A stretch of 64,000 nucleotides of DNA from Climacium dendroides (taxonomy: Eukaryota; Streptophyta; Bryopsida; Hypnales; Climaciaceae): contig OX467089.1 in the NCBI GenBank assembly GCA_950106755.1, positions 27,013,345 to 27,077,344 on the forward strand, read 5' to 3'. Below, one piece after another: positions 1-11,547 of the stretch. The notes beneath the pieces were generated by a model. It was not told the DNA's origin and did not search any database. It saw only the letters and a list, made by a program, of their open reading frames with translations. The translations under genes and the position numbers were made by a program. Position 1 is the first letter of the stretch, and each line of letters begins with the position of its first letter.

Positions 1-262
1 CTCAAGTTGTATTTTTCAATTCCCTCAATCAATCCTTTTTACCAATTCCTACACCACTTGTTGCTTCTATTTATGCTATAATTAACCTTGAAACATTGAG
101 GCAAATGTTTAGTATATGATGGATGACAAAGAACCTTTTAGTGTAGGATAGAAGTGCAACTATTCATCCTCAAAGTTTTGTGTAAAAAGGGGAGATCTTC
201 AACAATACTTTGACTTTCAATGAGTGCTTTTGAATTTTTTTAAATCAATGATTTCCACAGTA

Positions 263-539
263 TTAACCCTTAAATGCTAGGCTAGTGATTGTGGAAATCA
301 GCTCTTTTGGAACTGTGTGACATCATTTAGTTTAAAAAAACCAAAAATATTCATTGCAGGAAGTCAAACTACTACATAAGATCTCCTCTTTCTACCCCTA
401 ATTCCAAGGATGAATAGTTGCATTTCTGTCCTACACAGGAGAATTCCTTGTCATTCATTGGACAAAAAACGTCTGTTGCGGTGTTTATGGGTTAAAATGG
501 ATGATTTCCACGGTCACCGGTCCATTCTTTAAGGGTTAA
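263..539. repeat. Short inverted-repeat element bordered by TTAA
   Basis: TTAA at 263-266 is followed by CCCTTAAA, and the mirror image TTTAAGGG runs into TTAA at 536-539. The two arms of 34 bases (267-300 and 502-535) match at about 25 positions when one is reversed, ending in a shared GTGGAAATCA. The ends resemble those of the larger TTAA-bordered repeats at 5.5, 38.2 and 55.4 kb, but the inside is unrelated and the arms also contain their own short palindrome around TGATTTCCACA. A small non-autonomous element is the likeliest reading; chance inverted repeats are possible. Confidence 0.4.
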
Positions 540-973
540 AAATTCTCCTAAAATTTTGACTGGTTTTTTACCATGCACTTTCAAAACCCAACCAATTATT
601 TTCCCATTTCCACGAGCTCCCTTTGTATGAACCACACGTGTTTCCCAGACGTTGCTGCAAGCTGGACATCGAGTCACGGGTAAGCTCAGATTTTGCTTCG
701 CATGCAAGTACCAAATCGCCCCATCCGCAGTGAGTGTGCTCCCCCAGCCTGACGCGTACTTACTGCAGTGACGTTGTGCTACTGTACCCAACTCCACCCC
801 CGCGTCCCGGTCACGAGCTGAGCTATCTTCGGCAAAACTTGTCTGCAACGACGGACGCCAAACTTGACCCGCAAGCTTTGCATATTAAATGCTCTCCTCA
901 ATCTCTTCTGCTGCAGACTGGCCAGGAATTTCTGCCCAAGCAACACGTACCACTTGCAGCATCTCTCCTTCAG

Positions 974-980
974 TATAAAC
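974..980 (+). promoter_or_regulatory. TATA box of family copy 1
   Basis: TATAAAC lies about 213 bases upstream of the chosen start codon. It follows CTGCCCAAGCAAC, which also precedes the TATAAAT of copy 3 and (with a small change) copy 2, so the promoter is shared by descent. Confidence 0.5.
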
Positions 981-1192
981 TGACCGGCCGCCATGTCGTT
1001 TGGAATCATACATTAGCGTCCACGCGTCGAAAAGTAGCTGCTCGAAGCCATCTCTTTGCCTTGATCAAATACCTCAGTTCGCATTGTCGCAAATTGATTA
1101 AGTTAGAGGATCGAAGTGTTCGCAAGCTTGCGTATTGGAGTGATTTGAGGTCTTACATGTGCAGAGCAATTAGGGAAGCGCAAGCCATCGTC

Positions 1193-1795
1193 ATGAGGCG
1201 GGTGGGTCGAGTGCGAGGAAAGCGCAGCAACAAGAGCAGAGTGACGGGGTGTAAGCGCCGCGACAGGTGGAAGCAATTCGCCGGCGACGTGCACATTAAC
1301 CTTGCTTGCGCTGAATTATACCTCCAGCCATCGCTGAAAATGTCTCACCGTGATTTGGGGAATCAAGCACTTGATGAGCGGTGGAATGCCGGCGTTGATC
1401 GTGCGGCTGCGGACGCTGTGCAAGTGAAGAAAGCGACTGTGAATAACGTGATTGAAGCGGCTATGGCGAGAGTGGACGACGCCTATGGAGATGATGAGGA
1501 CATGGGGGAGACGACGGCCATGGCTTGCCCCGCATATGAGCTTGCGAGTGGCGCAATTCTGATTGGCGATGGCGCAGATATGATTCCTGCCATTGAAGAG
1601 GCATTCCACAGAGAGTTCGGGATCTATGAGAATGCCGTGGAAGGTTCAAACTTCTCTGAGACCCACTTCGCTAGAAGGTGGGGATCCGTTCTCAGCCAGG
1701 AAAGCTGGTCGGATGTTGAATTCGTGGAATCAGAGCTCGAGAGCTCCGAGGACGACGACTGGTGTGTGGTAATTGATGGAGAAGACGACGTGTGA
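1193..1795 (+). CDS. Small basic/acidic plant protein, family copy 1 (diverged)
   Basis: Single-exon gene for a 200-residue protein of unknown function. The N-terminus is basic (MRRVGRVRGK, then SRVTG); the C-terminus is acidic and ends DGEDDV. A block of about 42 residues near the C-terminus (EEAFHREFGIYENAVEG, then FSETHFARRWGSVLS and ESWSDVE) is almost the same as in the copies at 10.9 and 40.2 kb. Relative to them it has lost about 16 residues after VTG, removing the Cys-Cys-x-x-Cys-His group, so only one Cys is left there. The frame stays open upstream to 734, but the ATG at 1193 is chosen because it matches the start of the other copies, follows the same leader GGAAGCGCAAGCCATC (copies 2 and 3 have AGAAGCGCAAGCCATC), and the other copies carry a stop just upstream where this copy has CGA. 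The SRVTG..C..C motif loosely recalls a plant family with TGKC..RC..CH..HP, a weak link. Confidence 0.65.
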   Translation: MRRVGRVRGKRSNKSRVTGCKRRDRWKQFAGDVHINLACAELYLQPSLKMSHRDLGNQALDERWNAGVDRAAADAVQVKKATVNNVIEAAMARVDDAYGDDEDMGETTAMACPAYELASGAILIGDGADMIPAIEEAFHREFGIYENAVEGSNFSETHFARRWGSVLSQESWSDVEFVESELESSEDDDWCVVIDGEDDV

Positions 1796-2555
1796 ATTGG
1801 TGGCTCGCAAGATCAAAACACTCGCCCATTTGCAGTGAAACTTTAAATTGTTGTCAACATTCTTCCACCGACGGAGCTCCTGAAAGCGAGTAACCTGGAC
1901 TAATGTCATCTGCACAACAACGGATCAACTTGAATTCGCTCGCGGTCCTATTTCACCGAGCTTTGCAATAACCAAAGATTCAGAGGGGAGGCCATCCCTT
2001 TCTCGATCAGTCCTCGACTGGACAATCGTTCGATTCTTGCGACTAGTCCAACGAAGGCATAAAGTTTGTTAAAGAATAGCTTCAATAATCAGCGCCATAT
2101 CTTTGGACGTGAATCACTTCCAGCAATAATCAAGCTTTCAGAACCAGTCTTGAATGTCAGCAACGCAATCCACTCCATGCGGCCGTCTCACGAGGTTTCA
2201 AGCACATTCAAACACACAGACGTGGCATTTGCCAAACAGTCTGCAAATTAACTAGCTAGACTGCAAGAATAATTACAGTATGATTCCCAGGGTGATCTGT
2301 ACAGAGTAGCGACGTAGTGAGAGTTGTCCATGTAAGTTGATCCTAAGTCCAGGTACCGAATGTCGCTTCATCACTCTGAAAATATGAAGGAATAACCCAT
2401 AATTAATGCAAGAAAACTTTTGGAAATTAAAAAAACGACAAACAAAACCCACCAGCTCTGGTGACCACAAAGGCCAGTGTCCCGAGTAGAATGCGGTAAA
2501 TTGCGCAGCAGATTTCGTTGGATAACTTGATTAACTGAGGGTGAGTCACCGTTAC
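1796..2555. other. 3' flank of copy 1, no gene seen
   Basis: The first 250 bases keep scattered similarity to the 3' flanks of copies 2 and 3 (for example ATCTGCACAACAA and TTTGCAATAA). Beyond about 2050 nothing recognisable is present. Confidence 0.4.
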
Positions 2556-2693
2556 CCTTCACTGTATACTGAACTCATTGTAGGAAATCAAAGAATGATA
2601 CAGATTGCAATAGGGTTAGTCACACCTTCACTGTATACTGAACTCATTGTAGGAAATCAAAGAATGATACAGATTGCAATAGGGTTAGTCACA
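2556..2693 (+). repeat. Perfect 69-base tandem duplication
   Basis: The unit beginning CCTTCACTGTATACTGAACT occurs twice in a row (2556-2624 and 2625-2693) with no visible mismatch, so the duplication is recent or an assembly artefact. Confidence 0.9.
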
Positions 2694-3880
2694 CCTTCTT
2701 CACCAAGCCAAAAGAATGTATGAAGAATGAGAAGTTGGTACTAGACTAGCAAGCAAAGATCTTGAAAGGGTGCTACCATCATTCTTGTAAACTTGAAGTA
2801 GGAAATGGTCGAAATTAAGGATACAACGTTTGAGAGAATAAGATAAGGATGATACAAATAATATGCATTAAAGACAATAACATTGGCTTCTCAACCAAGA
2901 AACTTTCTCCTTCACATCTCCTACGAAGAAGCATATTGTGATAAAAGTAGAAACTCACACAAAAAAAACTAAAAAAACTAGAGGTCCGTCACATTTTTAT
3001 GTTCATATGATGCCATATTATGTGATATGTGCTATCAATTTCTATTTGTCTTGTCTTGTTATCTAATATTGTGGGTTTAAAGTTCTTTCATACCATTAAA
3101 AGAAGAATGGGACCTCAATAGGGCCACCAAATCTAAACCAATAATCTAGTGTTCATTGCTAGTCACGGTTTCCCAAAAAGAGAAGCCTTTTCTAGGCCCC
3201 ATTCTTTCCTAATGTCTTTCAGAAAAGTTCCAATGCCTCAAAAAGAGGTCATACTAAGTGGACAAAAAGCTCAGACCATTCAGCTCCTTATTGAATGCAA
3301 CATCATGTCCCAAAATTCACATCTTGGTTGTATTGCTCATGTGGAAATGTAATTGATTAGGTTTGAGGCTATCCTAGAGGATTTGACCTCTAGGAGATAC
3401 GATCTAGGTAACCTTTGAGTTGCCAAAAGCTAGCAAGTGGATTATAGGGTGTAACTAGCTTTGTCTCCAAATAAAAACTCATGTAACTATTGCCTTCGTG
3501 GATGAATGTCATGTGGTTGTGAATGAACTATTGTGCTTGTGGATGAAACACTATTGAGCAAATAAATACACAAAATTAGAGTTGGTTATAGGTCCAAGGC
3601 CATCTTAGCACCTTTCATCCCTTTTGTCAAGGCTAATATTGGATTGTTGTTGAGGTGAAGGAGTAGCTCATTGTAAATTTTGGATTTGGATTTTCATTAT
3701 AGATACAGTTAGAACACCTAATGTTCACTAATACAAATTGAGTATATTTAATGATTGAAAAATATAAACCATTTTGTTGGATCTTAAATATTTACAACTA
3801 AAAGAGAATTTTAATGCACTTTAGCATGCATCATTTGGACATTGGATGAATAAGTTCTAAAATTTCAATGTATTGTTTGT
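2694..3880. other. AT-rich spacer, no gene seen
   Basis: Only short chance open frames; no domain, RNA gene or repeat structure was recognised. Confidence 0.5.
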
Positions 3881-4280
3881 CATTAGGAAAAAATTGAACC
3901 CCAAAAGAGGCCACTTCGTAATGCAAAAGCTTGAGTGGGAAGAGCCTTTTCAACTCACTAATTGAGAGAATTACATGATGAATTCAAAAATTCATCATCA
4001 TTATCCAATCCATCTCCATGATCTCATAAATTTAGGTGGAAAGAGCCTTCTCAACTCACTAATTGGGCTATGAATTGCACAATGAATTCAAAAATTTGTC
4101 ATCATTACCCAATCCATCTCCATGATCTTATAAATCTCATGATGGTTCCATTATGAAGAATGGAGCACATGCTAAGTGGTGGTACTAATGAGGATGTGGC
4201 CAACTTCATATTCATTCAATTAGTATAAAAATTAGTAAGAAAACTCAAGGCCTTTTTGTGGGTTCAATTTTTTCCTAATG
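3881..4280. mobile_element. MITE with perfect terminal inverted repeats (family D, copy 1)
   Basis: The element starts CATTAGGAAAAAATTGAACC and ends with the exact reverse complement (21 bases each side, 3881-3901 and 4260-4280). The interior holds a tandem duplication of about 100 bases (AGAGCCTTYTCAACTCACTAATTG...CCATCTCCATGATCT). A second copy in inverted orientation lies at 61458-61763. No open frame is present, so it is non-autonomous. No clear target duplication was seen, so the superfamily is not assigned. Confidence 0.8.
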
Positions 4281-4647
4281 TGATGTTTTAAAAATCAACA
4301 CAAGGCCTTCATATTCTAATTGTGAACATCCTCTATCATCAATATCCAAATTTTAAAGTTGTTTTTAGATCCAAATGTTGGTTTCACATTTTGGGTAGTA
4401 ATGATTAGGGTTTACATACCTTAGAAGTTAATTTGATCCGCTATTCTCTCCAAACTCTTTCATTGCCACATAGCACAATGTGTTTGGAAAAATGGAGTGT
4501 GGTTAGAATTCTTATTCCAAGGTCAACCTAATTCCATTTGTTGTTTAATTCCGTGAGCTAGTTTTGGCCCCAATTCTATATGTTGCTTCATCCAAATCTC
4601 CCCCCAAAATATGAAAATTCCTTCAAGATTTTGGCAAAATGATTAAA

Positions 4648-5504
4648 TCATACTACTAAAATCATAACTCCCTCTGTAATATCACAAATGCTACCATTAA
4701 TACTAGGGGCTCATGCTTGCTATGCTACGCATTGATTGTATCATATATTAGTAAAATTTTGATATATTTGAATAAAATGCATGATAATGATTTCAATAAG
4801 TCTTTAAAATAATTATTTTAAATATCATGTAAAAATATTTTCAATCATGCATACATAGAAATCATATTTTCACACAATGTGATATTACAAAAATAGAGTA
4901 GCAGTTTGCAATCACTTTTGTAATATCACTTTTTACAAAGGGTGATATTATAGAAATAATATAGTTGTTGCATTTAAGGTGATATTAAAGAGGATCCATA
5001 GGATGATATTATAGAGGTAGCAAATCCATTTCTTCCCTTGGCTTTACACTTCTTTGCACTTCTATGACTTTGTGCTTTTATGAGCTTTGAGCTTTCATGA
5101 TTTCAATTTTCTATTGCTACTACCAAATGATTTTGAGAAATTTATTCAATTGAAGCAATTATGGATTCCACAACAATTAAGTTATTCACAAAGTTTTTGA
5201 GATTTATAAATTTTTCTTTTCAATTCTTCAATTTGGGCTGCCATTTTTTGTAACAATGGAGTCAAATTTTTAATGCATTCTAATGTATACGTATCTTTTA
5301 TAGTATTTACCATTGTATATGTTTCATTCATCATTCAATTGTACATTTCAATATATGCTTACTTATAAAAAAAATTATACAAAGATTTTAGTCATTTTTA
5401 TTTGAAGATTTATTGAAATTTTTGTTTTGCATTCTATCTAATACATAAAAATTCTTATAAAATTCTAATGATGAATGCATAGCATAGCAAGCGCCAACTG
5501 CTAG
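4648..5504 (+). mobile_element. Repeat with internal inverted ends GCTTGCTATGCTACGCATT (copy 1)
   Basis: GCTTGCTATGCTACGCATT at 4715-4733 is mirrored by AATGCATAGCATAGCAAGC at 5474-5492 (18 of 19 match). Between them lies AT-rich DNA with repeated GATATTA motifs. An inverted, longer copy covers 27058-28710; the shared sequence begins near 4648, outside the inverted ends. The right edge abuts the TTAA of the next element at 5505. No transposase frame is visible. Confidence 0.7.
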
Positions 5505-6235
5505 TTAACCTCTAAAATCCCAAAGTTCCTACAAAGGACTGTTGGGATTTGGGGTAGGCTTGTATGGTCTTAGTTTTTGACATGATTTTTTGAACTTTTT
5601 TTGAAGATAAGAAATCAAATTAGCTTTTTGGACATACAAGTTTTATTTCAATCAATGCCATAAGACAAAAGGTATCCCACCATGAGTCCAAAAAGCAACT
5701 TGAGGAACAATAAACAAAATCACAAAAAGTATAATTTTTTAGTTTTTTTCTCAAAGATTACATTTTTGTCTATATTTGAAGCTTTGATTCATTCTATTTG
5801 GACTAGTAATGAGAAATTTATAGACAATCTAATTTTTTGGGCAATTTAAGCATCTTCTTCATAAAATAACTTATAGACTTCATTTTTTAATGCAATTTTT
5901 ACAATTTTTCAAAAAAAATTGTTAAAAAAGGTTAAATTTTCTTGCTAAAACAATCTCACCATTGGGATTATTGTGTTTCAATTCCATCCTAGAACTATAA
6001 ACAATTTAAGTATTCCTTCAGTTTTGAACTTACTTCTACTTAGCAATTTTTTAATGAGTAAAAATTAAGTCTTTTTGTTGAATCTTTTTTCCATATTCTC
6101 AATTCAATTCTTCAACATAAAAAATTAAAAAATCAAAATCAATAGTGCAAAACTTTAAGTTAAGAAGATTCAAAGCCAAAAACATTACAAAAATTTGAGC
6201 CCTGTAGAAGGTTGTTAAGAACATTTGTTGACCGT

Positions 6236-6609
6236 CATTACACTAAAATTGGTAAATAGTGTTGGCAACACTAATTTACTGAGATAACACTAATTGTGAT
6301 TAGCAAGGTTAGTATTAGAAGATTATTTATCCATTCTAACACTATTTTAGCTGTATAGTAAATTACAATTTTCTAGGAAAGGGACAAATTTTCACGGCAT
6401 AAGGCAAAAATTACAATTTTGCAAAGAAGGGACAAATTTTCACGACGGGAGGCTAAAATTACAGTTTTGCAGGGAAGGGACAGATTTTTATGACAACAAT
6501 TAAGTACCCCAACACTATTTACACATAAGTTGAAAAATAGTGTTGGGGGTAAAAAACAGGGAACAATACTAATTATCACCCAACACTATTTACCAATTTT
6601 AGTGTAGTG
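6236..6609. mobile_element. CACTA-like MITE nested in copy A
   Basis: The left end has CACTAAAATTGGTAAATAGT (6241 on) and the right end its reverse complement, ending TTTTAGTGTAGTG; the inverted ends span about 28 bases. The inner part contains three imperfect 45 to 48-base tandem units (about 6362-6495) built on GGGACAAATTTTCACG. The CACTA start suggests the CMC/EnSpm superfamily. A clean 3-base target duplication was not seen. Confidence 0.65.
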
Positions 6610-7088
6610 GTTTTCAGAAGTGCACTATTCCCCTGTACCCGCTTAATTTGAAAGACGGGCAGTGCATGATCGGGCTCAAAAATGGACCATCTAGACGAAA
6701 TCATAAATCCTACTAGCCCCACAAGTCTGAAATTCCTAAACCATACTGACAACAATTGATTCACTTCTACATATCACATTCAATAACAATAAGAACTACC
6801 TTCCCTTACACAAAATGATGTGGATTGTTTCACACCATTTCATCTCAAGATGATATGATGTAGAATATTCTACACTCATTGAAACTAATGCTTTAGTTTT
6901 CTCATTGTGATTTGAACAACTTTCATGATTTGTGAATCAAGAGTGAGAAGACAAATCTTTATATACATTTTGGGTGGTAGAAGGCAAAGTAAACAATATG
7001 GGATTAATAAATTAAAGTTCGTAGGAGTTCAACTGCTAATAGGAAAGTCAAATTAAAGCAAGAATTCTATTTAAAGTAAAATTGCAGG

Positions 7089-7401
7089 CCTCATTTAGTC
7101 ATAGTAAAATAGAAATTTCAAAAAACTTTGGTCTAAAAAAAGTTGGAAAATCTATTTAAATTTCATCTCCAAAAATCCATTTTATATTTTCAGACTCCAA
7201 CCAAAAGTTATGGACATTTCGAAGAGGGGTTGGAAGGAACATTTTACACCTTGAAACATCCTCTTTAAATTTTGTCTATAACTTTTGATTTAAGGTTTGA
7301 AATATGAAACGGATTTTTGGGTGTGAAATTTAAATAGATTTTCCAAATTTTTTTAGGCCAAAGTTTTTTGAAAAAAGTTCTTCTATTATAACTAAATGAG
7401 G
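7089..7401. mobile_element. Foldback element with about 125-base arms
   Basis: The left arm begins CCTCATTTAG (7089-7098) and the right arm ends CTAAATGAGG (7392-7401). The arms match in reverse for about 125 bases with roughly 80-85 percent identity by eye, including AACTTTGGYCTAAAAAAA and AAATCTATTTAAATTTCA. A short loop of about 60 bases lies around 7215-7265. The transcript would fold into a long hairpin. Confidence 0.8.
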
Positions 7402-8148
7402 TTTGAAATTCTACATAAACATAATTTTGACATTTTGACAATAAGTGGTTTAGCACTCATTTTCAAATTATCCCATATCCTTTGAGGATTCATGGTGAAA
7501 ACTCAATTTCAATATAAAAATGACATCTCCAACCTTCATTCCCTCAAATGTTTCCTACTCAATTCCTTCATAGTTCTACCAAAATTATTTTTTGGATGGG
7601 TTAAATGACATTGGAATTTTGATTCAAAGGATTCTCATGGTGTTTGGCATGTCATCTTAATGTTTCTTTGAATATTTGGTTGGTTGGTCTGAGATTTAGA
7701 AGGGAAAAAAAATGTAAACCACATGTCTATTGCCATTGACAGTCCTGGCACGTGGGGAATTAAAGAACCATGGGTTTTTGAACTTTCCAAAGTTGTGTTA
7801 GCACAAGTTGTGCCAACTTAGACATGCACGGGCAGTTAATGGGTTGGCACTGTAAATCATGCCAACCCTCCCAAGTTAGCAGCCCTCCCGTGGCCTCATT
7901 TTTTTTCTAATGTCTAGCCAATGAAGGTGTAAAATAAACTTGTTTTTTTTACTTTCAATGCAAATATCTTGCAATCTACATGGTCAAAGTTTCTAAAAAA
8001 ATTTCCATACATTTTTATACTAGTGTAGTACAAGTTTTTGCAATTAGATATGTAAAAAAATTAATTAATTTTTTTTTCTCTTTGCAATAGGAGTGTCAAT
8101 TTTGAGTAGGTTTTGATGATAAAAAGATGTTGTGACTTTAGGGGTTAA

Positions 8149-10360
8149 TGCCAAAATGGGTTTCGTGTCAATCCTAAACTGGTGGAAAATCAAATGCCAA
8201 TAGATACATGAAAAGGCGGTTATGGGGTGTTTTTGAGATATTTATAACACTATTCTATAGGTGATTTTGTGATTCAAGGCTAACCACTTCAAAAATTCAA
8301 AGAAATTACAATATTAATCAAAAATATATATAATTCCACGTGGGTTTGATTTGTGAAATAAGTGCACACTTCAAAAAAATATGTTACCTCTTGGAATTGA
8401 CCCTAAGATATCTAGGTTCTAAATCAAGGTGGTAATAGGCTTATCTACCTTAAAGCAATATGAAGAAAAAAAAATTTGGAGAATGATCCAAACCAGTTAT
8501 AGTAGCCAACCCATTTCCAATCTATAGATTGTTTTTTTCCATGAAGTTGTCTTTTCTTTTTGTAAAGTTGTGGTGGAGTTCAAGGAGTAGCTGTAGTGCA
8601 TTATGATTGGCTGTAAGGCTATTAATATTGCAATAAGTCCTTGGTCAATTTTGCAATTAATCTATGGTTAAAAATTGAAAGGTCTATATCACCATTACAA
8701 GTCAAAGAGAATCTTTCACTAAGAAATTTATAATAATTATATTTTGTATAATAAAATTTTGAAAAAATATACAATCCTTCCAAACTCTATTTCAATACAT
8801 AGGAAAAATTCCACACTTAAAAAAACTACGCTCCAAATATGTCTAATTGTTTAAGTGGTTGAAAATAGGTCAGCTACTTTAGTGCCTCCAGTGGCATGTT
8901 GCTTGAATTTTGGTTTCAATAGTCAAGGTTTAGCAAGTATGATTTGTCCCTACAAGAGGTAATTAATTCTCTAATGATTTTCTCATGGTTACAGTTCAAT
9001 TCTAGTACAAAATGTACAATTTAGTTTTTATTTACAATACGAACATGTTCCTATTTCTGCAATTGAGTTGTTGAAGAGTTTGAATTTACACAATAAGGAT
9101 AGTCACACCTTCACTACACACCCATTCTTCAGAGAATGAGGATGAGGTAGTTCCCCATTGACTTTTCATTAGCAAAATATTCTTCTTCTGCAAAATCTTC
9201 TCCTCATAGGCATGAAGAAGTTTCCTTCATAGAAGTATATTCTCTTGTGCTCCTTTGCTCCTAAGCTTCACCCCTCTATTGTTGCAACATCCCCATTCTT
9301 TGTTCTCATCCTCCCCAATGACTTTTAGCTATTGGTTTTGCCATTTTGTAAATATGATCATCTCATTATTATAATATATATATATATATTTATGTTACTA
9401 TTGTTTATATTAGATATAAATATATTTTGGTCTTACAAACTAATAAAAAAGGACAATTATACGTCTATCATGATTACGTGTTGGAGTTCCAACAATTATT
9501 TTTAGTTAATTGTAATACAATAGGTTCTTCTATTGGAAATACAACAAATGAAGATTGTTGTTGATGTCAATGCATTGATGTTTAGTATGTCTAAATGCAC
9601 CATTGTATAAAGAGGAACGTTTTTTTAAAAGAAACTAAGGACATTTTGAACTGTAAGGCATTTGAAATGGTAGAATACAATGAAATTGTGTTGGTATGAT
9701 CAAGAAGGCAATGGAGAATAAGTTCTCTTGTGTCTTTGTAATTGATGGAAATTTGTTTTCTAAAAAACAACTAGAAATGAAAAGACAAGGAAAAAATAAT
9801 ATTAAAATTTCAAGTTCATAATGCATGTGACCTATATATTTTATAAATATATGTAATAAAGAAGAAAAAATTTGGTGGGAGAGTATCTAGCTTAGAATAT
9901 AAGTGGTCTGATCTAATTGTGGCATCAATATGTATCATTGCTCTCATAGAATATTATTATGACATGTTTTTTTTGAAATGGTAGATATACCAAATTGATC
10001 ATTATAATCTTACTTTTTACATTTGCTTCTACATTTCCAATTTTAGTTTAGAATATTTCAAGCTTCATGTAAATTTGCAATTAAAGTAAATGTTTGGTTT
10101 ATAAATCAAGCTCAAATATTCTCATATTTCTAACATGATTGTTTTGTGAATCCTATCAATGTGTTGAAATGAATCAATTCAAAGGAACTTTTGTAACTTC
10201 TAGAAGTTTCCAACAATGACAATTCTAGTTTGAAAATAATCTCATTGATATACATGTATAACTTTTCATTAGACTAGGTGTTGGACTAACTTAAAAGAAA
10301 GATCTACCACCAATTATAATGCCACTTGAGTCACAACAATGGATTCATACATTTTTTTAG
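8149..10360. other. AT-rich spacer, no gene seen
   Basis: No domain or RNA gene was recognised. A short TA-rich run lies at about 9375-9392. Confidence 0.5.
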
Positions 10361-10369
10361 GGCTTTACG

Positions 10370-10395
10370 GTTTTTAGGGTTTAGGTTTTAGGTGG
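10370..10395 (+). promoter_or_regulatory. Telo-box-like motif upstream of copy 2
   Basis: TTTTTAGGGTTTAGGTTTTAGG resembles plant telomere-repeat promoter boxes (AAACCCTA on the other strand). It lies about 175 bases upstream of the copy 2 TATA box; a role is inference only. Confidence 0.3.
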
Positions 10396-10566
10396 TAGTC
10401 TGTCGATAACGTGTCCAAATTCTCAAATGACTCAGATGCAGACTGTAATGACATTTACTCCCGGAATCCAGCCCGGTGATCGGCCATTTCGGCTACAGAA
10501 AGTCGGCCACAACGTCACTCACAAGGTGCAATCTTGCCGCCCAAGCAAACATCATTTGCAACTCAC

Positions 10567-10573
10567 TATAAAT
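10567..10573 (+). promoter_or_regulatory. TATA box of family copy 2
   Basis: TATAAAT inside CACTATAAATCAA, the same context as in copy 3 (39874). It sits about 340 bases before the start codon, leaving room for a leader that contains the tandem repeats. Confidence 0.6.
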
Positions 10574-10710
10574 CAAACCCCACAATTTCCATGGAAATCA
10601 GAGTCCGTAGGAATGTACGCCCTAGATCGCCTTGAAGCATTCTCTTAACTTGGTCATATACTAAGCCTGCATTCTCTTTGTGACTTCATCAATACCTAGT
10701 TCAAATTCTT

Positions 10711-10860
10711 GATTGTTGATTTAAAGATTGAAGTGTTCGCATCCTCGCTTGTTGATTAGAAAGATCGAAGTGTTCACATTCTCACTTGTGGATTAGAAAG
10801 AGTGCAGCGTTCGCATTCTCGCTTGTGGATTAGAAAGATTGAAGTGGTCGTAAGCTTGCG
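10711..10860 (+). repeat. Leader minisatellite, 37-base units, copy 2
   Basis: Four head-to-tail units of 36 to 40 bases, each with the pattern GATTAGAAAGATYGAAGTG then TTCGCATTCTCGCTTG. Clear unit edges are 10751-10787, 10788-10824 and 10825-10860. It lies between the TATA box and the start codon, so it is probably transcribed as 5' leader. Confidence 0.8.
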
Positions 10861-10914
10861 TCATTTGGTAATTCTGAGAACTGCAAAGCAAGTAGAGAAG
10901 CGCAAGCCATCACC

Positions 10915-11547
10915 ATGAGGCGGGAGGGTCGCGTGCGAGGAAAGCCCACCAGCAACAGCCGCGTCACTGGCCGTTGCTGGTCGGGAAAGACGCGATGCCG
11001 CAGCTGCCGCGACCACCCCGTCGAGAAGTCTCGCTCCAAGCGCATGGGCAGGTACAAGCGCCTCGCAGTCGACGTGCTCAACAACCCTTCCCTCGCGGAA
11101 TTCCACCTCCAGCCCTTGCTGAAAAAACTTCACATTTCTTCACTTCGTGACCTAATGGGTCATGAAATGGATGACCAAGTTCGTCATGACGACGTGAGGA
11201 TTTACGTTGCCACTGTGAATGGCGTGATCAACGCTGCCTTTTCGAGAATGCACGGAGTTGTAAGGGTGAATCGGGAGATGGAGGAGACGACGGCCATGGC
11301 AGTCGAGCTTGCAAGTGGCGCAATCGTGACTGGCGATGGCGCAGATGTCATTCCTGGCATTGAAGAGGCATTCCACAGAGAGTTCGGGATCTACGAGAAT
11401 GCCGTGGAAGGTTCAGACTTCTCGGAGACTCATTTCGCTAGAAGGTGGGGATCCGTTCTTAGCGAGGAAAGCTGGTCCGATGTTGAGCTCTCGGAATCCA
11501 GCTCGCAGGAGGCCGACTGGACTATGGTGGACGACGGTGACGTGTGA
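10915..11547 (+). CDS. Small basic/acidic plant protein, family copy 2
   Basis: Single-exon gene for a 210-residue protein of unknown function. Residues 1-50 are very basic and contain SRVTGRC, with Cys21, Cys28, Cys31 and His34 spaced like a small metal site. Residues 150-191 form the strongly conserved block (EEAFHREFG...ESWSDVE), and the last 20 residues are acidic and end DDGDV. No signal peptide or membrane segment is visible; a nuclear place is plausible from the basic start, as inference. It differs from copy 3 (40230) by 4 bases, giving L68S, N106D and L192H. The ATG follows a leader shared by all copies and an in-frame TGA lies about 70 bases upstream. The GC-rich coding sequence stands out from the AT-rich flanks. 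Loose likeness to a plant family with TGKC..RC..CH..HP is noted but not firm. Confidence 0.75.
   Translation: MRREGRVRGKPTSNSRVTGRCWSGKTRCRSCRDHPVEKSRSKRMGRYKRLAVDVLNNPSLAEFHLQPLLKKLHISSLRDLMGHEMDDQVRHDDVRIYVATVNGVINAAFSRMHGVVRVNREMEETTAMAVELASGAIVTGDGADVIPGIEEAFHREFGIYENAVEGSDFSETHFARRWGSVLSEESWSDVELSESSSQEADWTMVDDGDV

Larger units (their letters stand above)
5505..8148 (+). mobile_element. TTAA-bordered inverted-repeat element, copy A (interrupted)
   Basis: TTAA at 5505 is followed by CCTCTAAAATCCCAAAG, and ACTTTAGGGG runs into TTAA at 8145-8148. Sequence from 5510 to about 6185 and from about 7925 to 8148 aligns with the left and right parts of copy B (38247-39175), for example GAAGCTTTGATTCATTCTATTTGGA and the shared right-end stretch before the terminus. 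The 1.7 kb between is foreign and holds a CACTA-like MITE and a foldback element. No transposase is recognisable. Confidence 0.65.

Noticed and set aside
734..1192. N-terminal extension of family copy 1 to a 353-residue protein
   Set aside because: This part spans the TATA box and leader shared with the other copies, and copies 2 and 3 have a stop just upstream in the matching frame.
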